Assembly (NCBI GenBank): GCA_963169745.1
Contig: CAUJCU010000010.1
Coordinates: forward strand, 257,487-321,486
Reading direction: 5' to 3'
Source: Bacteroidota bacterium
GTDB lineage: Bacteria > Bacteroidota > Bacteroidia > UBA4408
DNA length: 64,000 bases
Shown here piece by piece: positions 18,690-27,303 of the stretch. Made by a program: the position numbers and the translations under genes. The stretch's first letter is position 1, and each line of letters begins with the position of its first letter. The notes below the pieces were generated by a model that saw only the letters and a list, made by a program, of their open reading frames with translations, did no database searches and was not told the DNA's origin.

Positions 18690-19601
18690 TTACTCATGTC
18701 GGGCTCCTTTCATGACTTTGAAAATATGCAACACTGCAGGGAATAATGCATCCATACTTTCAGTTGCCCCGCGTGTTGAGCCCGGAAGACCTAATACTAA
18801 AGTGTTGCCAATTAAACCTGATATACAACGGGAAAGCATGGAGTAAGGTGTTCGTTGTTGTCCGTATGCCCGAATAGCTTCATCTATTCCGGGAATTCTT
18901 TTTTCTATAATACTTTCAAGTGCTTCGGTTGTAGTATCACGAGGAGATAGACCTGTGCCACCCGTTAATATGACCATGTTTGCATTTGAGATGCATAAAT
19001 TCTTTATTTTCTCTATAATTACTTCTTTTTCATCAGGAATAACAATATAATCACTTACATTAATAGGGTATTTTTGAAGCTTTTCAATGATGGCCTTTCC
19101 TGCTTTATCTTGCTTGTTTCCTTTTGAAATACTATCTGAACACACAATTACAGCGGCTTTTAATCCATTTATTTCCATATTTGCAAAATCACTTTTACCA
19201 CCTGATTTTTCAATTAGTTTAATATGTTCAATGCTGATGTTTTTATCTAATGGTTTCAACATGTCGTATATAGTAAGTGCCACTACTGAAGCGGCATGCA
19301 TTGCTTCTACTTCAACACCTGTTTTATAAATAGTTTGTATTTCAACACGAATTAATATTTCTAATCCATCAATTTCATGAAAAATGCTTGTAAATTCAAT
19401 AGGCAAAGGATGACAGTCAGGGATCATATCGCTGGTACGTTTTGCCGCAAAGAGACCTGCTGCCTTGGACATGGTAAAAATATCACCTTTGGGAACGCGT
19501 TTTTCTAAAATAGCCTTTATGGTTTGTTCTGAACTGACCTTAACTACTGCCTGGGCCACAGCTGTACGATGTGTTGTGCTTTTATGGGTAATATTAATCA
19601 T
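18690..19601 (-). CDS. Bifunctional MoaC/MoaB molybdopterin biosynthesis fusion
   Basis: MoaC 'SKAAGLFAAKRTSDMIPDCHPLPIEF', 'TGVEVEAMHAASVVALTIYDMLK' then MoaB/MogA 'LTGGTGLSPRDTTTEAL', 'LPGSTRGATESMDALFPAVLHI'. Confidence 0.93.
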   Translation of the reverse strand: MINITHKSTTHRTAVAQAVVKVSSEQTIKAILEKRVPKGDIFTMSKAAGLFAAKRTSDMIPDCHPLPIEFTSIFHEIDGLEILIRVEIQTIYKTGVEVEAMHAASVVALTIYDMLKPLDKNISIEHIKLIEKSGGKSDFANMEINGLKAAVIVCSDSISKGNKQDKAGKAIIEKLQKYPINVSDYIVIPDEKEVIIEKIKNLCISNANMVILTGGTGLSPRDTTTEALESIIEKRIPGIDEAIRAYGQQRTPYSMLSRCISGLIGNTLVLGLPGSTRGATESMDALFPAVLHIFKVMKGARHE

Positions 19602-19604
19602 GAC

Positions 19605-20045
19605 TTATTTATTTTCTTTCCATACAGATTCATTATTACTAATAATTTCTTTACCCCAAACAGGTAACTCTTTTTTTATACGCTCAACTATTTCTTCGCA
19701 GGCATCAATTGCAGCCTTACGATGTTTAGATGAGGTAAATACAAATAAACTGATTTCTCCGGCATTTACTCGGCCTATGCTGTGGTAAATATGCATACAG
19801 ATTAAATCGTACTTTGTAAAAATTTCTTCACGAATTAAGTGTGCTTTTTCCAATGCCATTTCTTTATAAGCAGCATATTCTATGGCTTGTACAAGGCCTC
19901 CATGTATTTCATCGGCCCTTACTTGCCCCAGAAAAATACTGTGTCCGCCAATATTTGTTTTTACTTGATGATGACTAATGGAATCAGAAATCATTGCTGG
20001 TGTTATGGCTCCTTCAATAAATATATCTTTTATTTTAACTGACAT
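19605..20045 (-). CDS. moaE: Molybdopterin synthase catalytic subunit
   Basis: 'GGHSIFLGQVRADEIHGGLVQAIEYAAYKEMA', 'HSIGRVNAGEISLFVFTSSKHRKAAIDACEEIVERIKKELPVWGKE'. Confidence 0.93.
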   Translation of the reverse strand: MSVKIKDIFIEGAITPAMISDSISHHQVKTNIGGHSIFLGQVRADEIHGGLVQAIEYAAYKEMALEKAHLIREEIFTKYDLICMHIYHSIGRVNAGEISLFVFTSSKHRKAAIDACEEIVERIKKELPVWGKEIISNNESVWKENK

Positions 20046-21159
20046 ATTCTTTCATTTTTTCAATAGTAAATAACTGAATTATACCTCCCTCAATGGAACA
20101 AATATTTTTATCGGGGAAACGTTTTTGCAGTGTTGCAGCAGCATAACGACTTCTTACACCAGTTTGACAAAAAAGATAAATAAATTTAAAATTGGGTAGC
20201 ACTCTTTCGTTATCCATGAGTTCTGACAAGGGCTGTTGTATATGCTCCAAACGAGTTAATTTTGGGTTTTCATGAAGCTCTCTGATGTCAATTAAAACAA
20301 CATCATGAGGATTATTTTCTTTCTTAGAAATAGCTTTTTGCCATGTTATATCTGCCAATGAAGAGTTACCTGTGGATCCACAAAGAACTTTGTAATCGGT
20401 TTTACGGAATGCTTCAATAGTTTTTGGAGCATGGCAGTTTAAAGTATTGGGATGAATTTTTAATTCATAAAAAGAGTAATCAAGCATACCATAAATCATC
20501 ATTTTGTTGCATAGCGTTTTACCATAACCGCTTAGCCATTTGATTGCTTCGGTTGCCATCATTATTCCAATCATTCCGGGTAAAACACCTAGCACGCCTG
20601 TTTCACTGCAATTAGGGATTTCGCTTGAAGTAGGAGGGATAGGAAATACATCACGATAATTTATTTTTATTCCATTTTCATCAGGGGTATTGAAAAGGGC
20701 TACCTGTCCTTCATTTTTATAAATAGCACCAAACACAAGGGGTTTATCAAGCAATATGCAGGAATCGTTTACCATGTATCGTGTTTCAAAATTATCGGTA
20801 CCGTCAATAATTAAATCGTATTGCTTCATAGTCTCAATACTATTTTCAGTATTTAAATAATAAGGGAGCGCAATTACCTGAATATCTTTGTGTTTTCTTT
20901 TTAGATAATGAACTGCTGTCTCTGCTTTTGATTTATTAATGTCATTTTCTTCAAAAATGACTTGACGATTTAAATTGGATAAGGCGACCTTATCGCCATC
21001 AACAACAGCTATAGTACCAACACCTGCTGCAGCTAAATACAGCAGTATGGGGCAGCCTAAACCACCAGCACCTACAACCAATACTTTAGCGTTGAGTAGT
21101 TTTTGCTGAGCTGCCTCGCCAAAGCCAGTTAATAATATTTGCCGTTCAAATCTGCTCAT
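20035..21159 (-). CDS. moeB: MoeB/ThiF/HesA-family adenylyltransferase with C-terminal rhodanese domain
   Basis: 'LLNAKVLVVGAGGLGCPILLYLAAAGVGTIAVVDGDKVALSNLNRQVIF'; C-terminal 'FIYLFCQTGVRSRYAAATL'. Confidence 0.9.
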   Translation of the reverse strand: MSRFERQILLTGFGEAAQQKLLNAKVLVVGAGGLGCPILLYLAAAGVGTIAVVDGDKVALSNLNRQVIFEENDINKSKAETAVHYLKRKHKDIQVIALPYYLNTENSIETMKQYDLIIDGTDNFETRYMVNDSCILLDKPLVFGAIYKNEGQVALFNTPDENGIKINYRDVFPIPPTSSEIPNCSETGVLGVLPGMIGIMMATEAIKWLSGYGKTLCNKMMIYGMLDYSFYELKIHPNTLNCHAPKTIEAFRKTDYKVLCGSTGNSSLADITWQKAISKKENNPHDVVLIDIRELHENPKLTRLEHIQQPLSELMDNERVLPNFKFIYLFCQTGVRSRYAAATLQKRFPDKNICSIEGGIIQLFTIEKMKEYVS

Positions 21160-21163
21160 GGGT

Positions 21164-21403
21164 TTAACCTCCTGAGAAAGGTGGTAGCAATGCTATTTCG
21201 TCACCGCTTTTAATTGATAAATTTTGAGTAATGATATTTTTATTTACTGCTATACTCATTTTAATGTCATTCAAAACGGGGTAGGTTTGCTTTATGTAGT
21301 GCATTAAAGCATCTGTGTCAGAAATATTTTCTACCATTAATTCTTTAGTCTGCATCTTTTCAGCTAAAATTCCAAAAACTATTATTTTTATGTTAGCGGT
21401 CAT
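21164..21403 (-). CDS. moaD: MoaD/ThiS-family sulfur carrier
   Basis: 79 aa; C-terminus 'GDEIALLPPFSGG' with terminal Gly-Gly. Confidence 0.9.
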   Translation of the reverse strand: MTANIKIIVFGILAEKMQTKELMVENISDTDALMHYIKQTYPVLNDIKMSIAVNKNIITQNLSIKSGDEIALLPPFSGG

Positions 21404-21590
21404 TGTGAATGTTTTCTACGTAAAATAGCTGTTTAAATTAACCGGATTAAAAGTGAATATGACATTGCTTGTGTATAAATGCGGCAACTATCATACCCTA
21501 TAATCTAATTTACTACTGTACTATTTTCTAAAAAAAAATTAATTTCAGGAACTTACAAGTCTTAAATTTTTCATTTAAAAGCTATCTTTT

Positions 21591-22169
21591 TCAATTTTCA
21601 AAATTAACTAAATCTTTTGGTTTATTTATATTTACAAACGCATCCGAATGTTCTTTTTCAAAAATATCCATATTCACAATTTTGCTTTGAACGCCCAAAA
21701 TAAGATCTAACATTTTTAATTGACCATGAGCAATTCTTTTTTCAATCTCAAATTTTAGTGTTAGCTTATAAATTGCACATAAAGGATGTAACTGTTCCTT
21801 TGATTGGGCCACGCATATTTGCTCTTGATCGCTCTTAGAAATTAAATGATGGATAATTTTAGAAGTCATAAAGGGCATATCACAGCTTAATATTAACACT
21901 TCATCTGCTTGCGAATGGTTCATTGCTGTTAAAATACCACCTAAAGGACCTTTTTCCTGAACAATATCTTTCAAAACGGGGAATCCAAATGTTTTATAGG
22001 CATTATTATTTGCAACAATATTTATGGGTAATTTCATATTTTTCACCTCATCTAAAATATGCTGTATCATAGGTTTGTTTTGGAATAAAATCATACCTTT
22101 ATCCTGTCCCATACGGCTGCTTTTTCCTCCGGCCAATACATAAACTTCTATACTTTTTGAACTGTTCAA
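21591..22169 (-). CDS. mobA: Molybdenum cofactor guanylyltransferase
   Basis: 'VYVLAGGKSSRMGQDKGMILFQNKPMIQHIL', 'GPLGGILTAM', 'LILSCDMPFM'. Confidence 0.92.
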   Translation of the reverse strand: MNSSKSIEVYVLAGGKSSRMGQDKGMILFQNKPMIQHILDEVKNMKLPINIVANNNAYKTFGFPVLKDIVQEKGPLGGILTAMNHSQADEVLILSCDMPFMTSKIIHHLISKSDQEQICVAQSKEQLHPLCAIYKLTLKFEIEKRIAHGQLKMLDLILGVQSKIVNMDIFEKEHSDAFVNINKPKDLVNFEN

Positions 22170-22903
22170 GCCAACAAAAACTTAGTAGAGGCAATAAGTA
22201 AAACCACAGCTAACAATCGTTTTAGTAGTTGATTGTTAAAATGATGGGCACCAAAGTATGCCCCTGCAATACCGGCAGCAACAGTTACCGGCATCAGAAC
22301 CTGCAACTGCGAATTAATTTGCAAATGAAAAGAACCTGCACCAATTAACCCGGCAATAGAATTGAGAAAAATAAATAGAGCGCTTACTGCTGATGTTTCT
22401 TTTACGTTGGTCCAACCCATTAGCAAAAGCAAGGGTGAAAGAATAATACCACCACCAATACCAATTAGCCCTGAAAGAAAGCCTATGGCACTACCCATAA
22501 TGGCAGCTAACCACCAGCTTTTTTTAATAATGATTTTATCATTAGCCGGAAATAAATTAAATAACCGAAAAGCAGGAAATAACAACACAATACCTAAGAT
22601 AAATTTATAGTATTCGGTTTGAATGGTGATACTTCCTCCTAAAAAAGCTGCTGGTATAGAAAACAAAGACAGCCAGAGAAATAAACGAGAAGGGAAAATG
22701 CAAACTTTACGAAAGGAAATAAAAGCCACGCCCGAAACAAATATATTTAGTACAAGAGCTGTAGGACGAATTTGTTCCGGTACAAAATGAAACAGAGTTA
22801 AACACATTAGGTAACTGCTGGCACCTCCATGGCCAACGGATGCATACAAAAATGCAAACATGGGCATTAGCAGCAACAAAATCCAAAAAGCATATTCCAT
22901 CAT
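22166..22903 (-). CDS. TauE/SafE-family sulfite-exporter-like permease
   Basis: Multi-TM; 'FAFLYASVGHGGASSYL', 'GFLSGLIGIGGGIILSPLLLLMGW'; 4-nt overlap with mobA. Confidence 0.9.
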   Translation of the reverse strand: MMEYAFWILLLLMPMFAFLYASVGHGGASSYLMCLTLFHFVPEQIRPTALVLNIFVSGVAFISFRKVCIFPSRLFLWLSLFSIPAAFLGGSITIQTEYYKFILGIVLLFPAFRLFNLFPANDKIIIKKSWWLAAIMGSAIGFLSGLIGIGGGIILSPLLLLMGWTNVKETSAVSALFIFLNSIAGLIGAGSFHLQINSQLQVLMPVTVAAGIAGAYFGAHHFNNQLLKRLLAVVLLIASTKFLLA

Positions 22904-22907
22904 AGGG

Positions 22908-24083
22908 CTATAAATTATAAACTTCTACTAATGTATTTGCCGGAACATATTCTATGCTTTCCTCAATAGCAAACAAACAATCTGCTTCTGCAAAAGGAAG
23001 CAGGTTGAATGAATCTTGTCCGGGCAAAATTACCAATTGGTTATTTAATTTACGTGCTTTCATAAAGTAAGTAAGCCCTTTTTTTACATACAAATCATTA
23101 GCTATAGGCATTACAGCATGGGGTAAAAAAGTATTCTCATAGCCCATCATTGATAATAGTGATGGTTTTACATAAAGATAAAAACAAGTGATAACTGCAG
23201 CAGGGTTGCCGGGTAAGGCAAAAATAAGCTTATTGTCTTTTTTACCTACAAATAAGGGTTTCCCGGGTTTCTGCTTCACTTTGTAGAATAGTTCTTTAAC
23301 ACCAGCACTTAGCAAAGTTTCACGAACAATATCATAGTCTCCAGCAGAAATTCCTCCAGATAAAATTAAAACATCATGTTGTTCTAAATACTCATTTATT
23401 TTTTTTTGAAGCAACTCTTTCTCATCTCGAACCCAACAACTAGCGTATTTTTTTATTCCCAAATTTTCTAACAAGGCTAATAAAGCCGGCTCATTTGAAT
23501 TATAAATATGACCCGGTTGCAAAGTGGTTCCATTTTGCTGCAATTCATTTCCGGTTACAATAATTCCAACTGAAGGAATATCATATACAGAAACAGAGGT
23601 AACACCAACAGAAGCCAATAAACCAATATTTCCGGGGCGAATGATGTTACCGGTTTTTGCAATAATATCGTTATTTTTATTTTGTGAGCCTTGCAAACGA
23701 ATGTTTTGACCCTTTTTAATTTGTGAATTATCGAATGAAACTATACCGTTACTAACCGTGCACAGTTCTTGTTGAATAACGGTGTCGCAGCCTTTTGGTA
23801 TGGCAGCTCCTGTAAAAATACGTGCTGCATTTTCGGGTAAAATTGTTTTGACTGAATAATCGCCAGCTTGTATGTTTTGAGAAATTTGAAATGAATTTTT
23901 ATCAGGTTGAAATAAAAAAGCATAACCATCCATGGCGGAGTTGTCAAATGGTGGAACATCAATTTTTGATTTTACATCAGCCGATAGAACATGATTTAAT
24001 GAACGTGATAGCAACACGTCAACGTTTGGCATTTTTATTACCTGTTGTGCTAATATTTGTAAAGCTTCGTTAACAGATACCAT
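22908..24083 (-). CDS. moeA: Molybdopterin molybdenumtransferase
   Basis: 'IDVPPFDNSAMDGYAF', 'AARIFTGAAIPKGCDTVIQQE', 'ILSGGISAGDYD', 'KPGKPLFVGKKDNKLIFALPGNPAAVITCF'. Confidence 0.95.
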   Translation of the reverse strand: MVSVNEALQILAQQVIKMPNVDVLLSRSLNHVLSADVKSKIDVPPFDNSAMDGYAFLFQPDKNSFQISQNIQAGDYSVKTILPENAARIFTGAAIPKGCDTVIQQELCTVSNGIVSFDNSQIKKGQNIRLQGSQNKNNDIIAKTGNIIRPGNIGLLASVGVTSVSVYDIPSVGIIVTGNELQQNGTTLQPGHIYNSNEPALLALLENLGIKKYASCWVRDEKELLQKKINEYLEQHDVLILSGGISAGDYDIVRETLLSAGVKELFYKVKQKPGKPLFVGKKDNKLIFALPGNPAAVITCFYLYVKPSLLSMMGYENTFLPHAVMPIANDLYVKKGLTYFMKARKLNNQLVILPGQDSFNLLPFAEADCLFAIEESIEYVPANTLVEVYNL

Positions 24084-24094
24084 AAGTTCGTTAA

Positions 24095-25078
24095 TTATCC
24101 TCCAATATCAATCATACTGCGGTTTTTAATTGCAGAAGCATCGATGTTTTGGACTGAGGGTTTGAACTGTCCACCTAGCATTTCTTCCTTTTTCAAAACA
24201 CATTGTTGAATAAGTGTCAAAATATCTTTGCCGCTTCGCAGGGCACCAAGAATATCTGTTTCATGTTTGGAGAAAAGGCAGTTTTTCATTTTTCCATCAG
24301 TGGTTAAACGGAGGCGGTTACAACCGTTACAAAATGGTTGAGTCATGGAACTAATAACAGCAAATGTGCCTATATGGTCTTTTACTGTAAACTTTTTTGC
24401 TGTGTCATGAACGTTGTCTTGTAATTTTTCGAAATCAAATTTTGAAGCAATCAAATCCATAATTTCAGCGTATGAAAATATCTTATTGCTCGACCACGAA
24501 TTCCCGGCAAAGGGCATAAACTCAATAAAACGTATATGTACGGGATTGGTTTTTGTCCATCTGATAAAGTCTATAATTTCATTTTCATTTTCGCCTTTAA
24601 TAACTACCATATTTATTTTAACATAAAAATCATGGTTTAAAAGCAGATCAATATTTTTTTTAACCCTCTCAAACTCATCTCTTCCTGTAATTTTAAAAAA
24701 GCTTTTACTGTTTAACGAGTCTAAACTTACATTCACAGATTTTAAGCCTATTGATTTAAAAGTATCTATAAACTCATGAACAAAAACTCCGTTAGTGGTC
24801 ATTGCCAATTCAACAGGGAACTTTGCAAGTCGTTCTAAAATGTTTCGTATATCTTTTCTTACCAAAGGCTCGCCCCCTGTAATGCGGATTTTATTGATAC
24901 CCTGCGACACAAAAATGGAAGCAATTTTTTCAATTTCTTCGGCAGTCATTCGAGTGCGACCCGAAAAATATCCCTTAGGTAAATCAACAGGATTACAGTA
25001 GGAGCAACGGAGATTGCATTTGTCAGTTATTGAAATTCTGAGATAGTCGTGTATGCGTTCAAATTTGTCTTTTAGCAT
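24095..25078 (-). CDS. moaA: GTP 3',8-cyclase (radical SAM)
   Basis: 'DYLRISITDKCNLRCSYCNP', 'RITGGEPLVRKDI', 'CNGCNRLRLTTDGKMKNCLF'; internal ATG at 25078 is the likely start. Confidence 0.94.
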   Translation of the reverse strand: MLKDKFERIHDYLRISITDKCNLRCSYCNPVDLPKGYFSGRTRMTAEEIEKIASIFVSQGINKIRITGGEPLVRKDIRNILERLAKFPVELAMTTNGVFVHEFIDTFKSIGLKSVNVSLDSLNSKSFFKITGRDEFERVKKNIDLLLNHDFYVKINMVVIKGENENEIIDFIRWTKTNPVHIRFIEFMPFAGNSWSSNKIFSYAEIMDLIASKFDFEKLQDNVHDTAKKFTVKDHIGTFAVISSMTQPFCNGCNRLRLTTDGKMKNCLFSKHETDILGALRSGKDILTLIQQCVLKKEEMLGGQFKPSVQNIDASAIKNRSMIDIGG

Positions 25079-25169
25079 AATAAAACTGTTACTCTTAATT
25101 TTGGGATTAATCCGTTGAACAAAGTTACGAAGAAATAATGAGCTAAGTATTTGTATAGGGTATAAAAAT

Positions 25170-25853
25170 TCAACGCAATGAAATACTAAAATATTTTTTA
25201 AGTAAAAGCTCGGTTTTTGCTTTTTCTTCTGCACTAAAGTATTTTTGAGCTAAAGCAAAAATAACATTCTCTTCTCGAAACAAATGCAGTTTTAACAACT
25301 CCACCAATGAAGTACCTTGTTCAACCGCAATGTCGGTCACAATAGCCCGTGAAGCGGCATCTGTAAGGCGTGAGGCTATACCCATTAAACTGAAAGACAA
25401 AGCAGCCAATTGCATGGTTTTAATATGGTCGTCTTCCATCATGTCAACAGCCGTTTCAGGAATGTCGGCTGAAGAATGTTCTCCTTTGTTTAACAAGCAA
25501 TCGTGAAGTATTGGGAATAAAATACGTTCTTCTTTTAAATGATGTAAAACAATTTTATCGTCTAAAAATTGAAAGAAAGAGCTCAGTTCCTGATTAAGTT
25601 TTTTATTTATACCCTCTTTTCTGATATTTAGTAAAGCGGTTTCAAATTTTTCGATTTCACCCGATATAACTTTGTGTTCATCGCTAAGGTGTTTCAAAAA
25701 CGGAGAAAGCTCATCATAAGCAATTGGGCTCACACTTGGAGGTCTGTATGCATCAGGCGGATCCATTGGAGAGTACTCAGCTTTACCGTTAGTATCTTTT
25801 TCTACGTTTCTTTTTAAGTAATCTGATTCAGAAAAAATGTTGTTGTTTTTCAT
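25170..25853 (-). CDS. Hemerythrin HHE-domain protein
   Basis: 'HLSDEHKVISGEIEKFE', 'HHLKEERILFPIL', 'MMEDDHIKTMQL', 'LLKLHLFREENVIFALA'. Confidence 0.8.
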   Translation of the reverse strand: MKNNNIFSESDYLKRNVEKDTNGKAEYSPMDPPDAYRPPSVSPIAYDELSPFLKHLSDEHKVISGEIEKFETALLNIRKEGINKKLNQELSSFFQFLDDKIVLHHLKEERILFPILHDCLLNKGEHSSADIPETAVDMMEDDHIKTMQLAALSFSLMGIASRLTDAASRAIVTDIAVEQGTSLVELLKLHLFREENVIFALAQKYFSAEEKAKTELLLKKYFSISLR

Positions 25854-25871
25854 AATAATGGTCTTTAGAAA

Positions 25872-26963
25872 TTAATTGATCAAGTTTGTTTGGGGCGAAA
25901 ATATTTGCTTAAAAAGATGTTTAACAAATCCTATAAATGTAGCTGCCCAAGCTAATAAGGCAATAAAGATAAAATATTTTGGAATGGGTAAAAGAAAATT
26001 AAGGTCCATTGCTTGAGCCATTTCAAAAGTGCAGGCAGTGTACATGCCTAGAGGAAAAACAGCACCCCAATAAAGCGGGTCGTAGGTAATATGAAATCTT
26101 TTATAAACATGTCTCCAAAGGGCCAGAATAACAAGCATTGGAATCCACCAACTACCAGTTGCCCAGTAGAAAATAGTAAACCCTTTTAAAAAAGGGAGAG
26201 TAGAGTGTAGAAATGGAGCATTAGGGGTATTGATGATAAGCAGTGAGCCTGCTAAAACAGAGATTGCCATAGCTCCCATATTAATCCAATATGGAGGGGT
26301 TAAATCATCGGGAGAAAGTTTAAAAAATGTATAACGATAAAAAATTAATGAGATCATCCAAATGTATAACATGCCACCCCACAACCACATACTGAAAGCA
26401 AAAAAATTCATCATAAGTTTGTATTCTGGATAGTGCATAGATAGTCTTGAACTTAAAACAGCAAGGCTTTGTGTAGAGACTACAGCCAGCAACCATCCTC
26501 CATTTATTCCATTAGAAAAAGAGGGTTTCCCGGTTTTAATGGTAAGGTTAGTAAAGATGGTGTAGGTAATAATCAGCCAAAGCACAATTCCCAAAATCCA
26601 AAGTATAAAAGCTATTTGGTAATTTGAGTCTAGTTGAACAAATTGTGCTCCTAATATACAAGTTGCAGCAATAATTGTAAAAAATCCCATGCCACGTAAA
26701 TGGTCGAATAAATCACTTAAAAATTTCTCTTTAAACCAATAAATCCGTAAAATAGTACAGCAACATAAAGCAAGATACATCACTATATTCAGCCCAAAAA
26801 GGGGATATGCAATAAAGTTCATTTCGAGAAAAGACGAAGCCCCCGAAACAATTCCAGTAGCCATAACCATTGCAAAATATGCAGGAGAAAGGTTTCCAAT
26901 CATTTCCTTTATCCTTAAAAAGTATTTATTAGGTAAAGGGGCAATATTTTCTAAATGACTCAT
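25872..26963 (-). CDS. TDT-family (TehA / C4-dicarboxylate) transporter
   Basis: About ten TM helices; 'LSPAYFAMVMATGIVSGASSFL', 'PLYWGAVFPLGMYTACTFEMAQAM'. Confidence 0.82.
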   Translation of the reverse strand: MSHLENIAPLPNKYFLRIKEMIGNLSPAYFAMVMATGIVSGASSFLEMNFIAYPLFGLNIVMYLALCCCTILRIYWFKEKFLSDLFDHLRGMGFFTIIAATCILGAQFVQLDSNYQIAFILWILGIVLWLIITYTIFTNLTIKTGKPSFSNGINGGWLLAVVSTQSLAVLSSRLSMHYPEYKLMMNFFAFSMWLWGGMLYIWMISLIFYRYTFFKLSPDDLTPPYWINMGAMAISVLAGSLLIINTPNAPFLHSTLPFLKGFTIFYWATGSWWIPMLVILALWRHVYKRFHITYDPLYWGAVFPLGMYTACTFEMAQAMDLNFLLPIPKYFIFIALLAWAATFIGFVKHLFKQIFSPQTNLIN

Positions 26964-26970
26964 AAGGTGT

Positions 26971-27303
26971 TTAATAGAACGTATAGCTATTATTAATTAG
27001 CATTAGTTTTATTATCTTTTTACGTTTAGCAGCTACCCAAAGGGCGTAACATTTTAAACAAAACGCAATCTGAAAAACTAATGTTTCATTTACCACAAAA
27101 CTTTCTTTGGAATACGAAAACCAGCCTTTTGGGTACGCACTAATATAAGCTGCCAATTCTTTTATACTCAACATTTCAGTCAGATTTCGTTTTTTGTCTA
27201 TGCGTTGGAATGCACTCACTTTTGATTTTTTTTGCGTTGATTGAGCGATTGAAAAAAGCAAATGTGAGTGCAATAGGGTTGTCTTATTTATTGATTTTGT
27301 CAT
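26971..27303 (-). CDS. Small hypothetical protein, possibly translationally coupled
   Basis: ATG overlaps the TGA of the upstream T9SS gene (ATGA); no recognisable family. Confidence 0.4.
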   Translation of the reverse strand: MTKSINKTTLLHSHLLFSIAQSTQKKSKVSAFQRIDKKRNLTEMLSIKELAAYISAYPKGWFSYSKESFVVNETLVFQIAFCLKCYALWVAAKRKKIIKLMLINNSYTFY

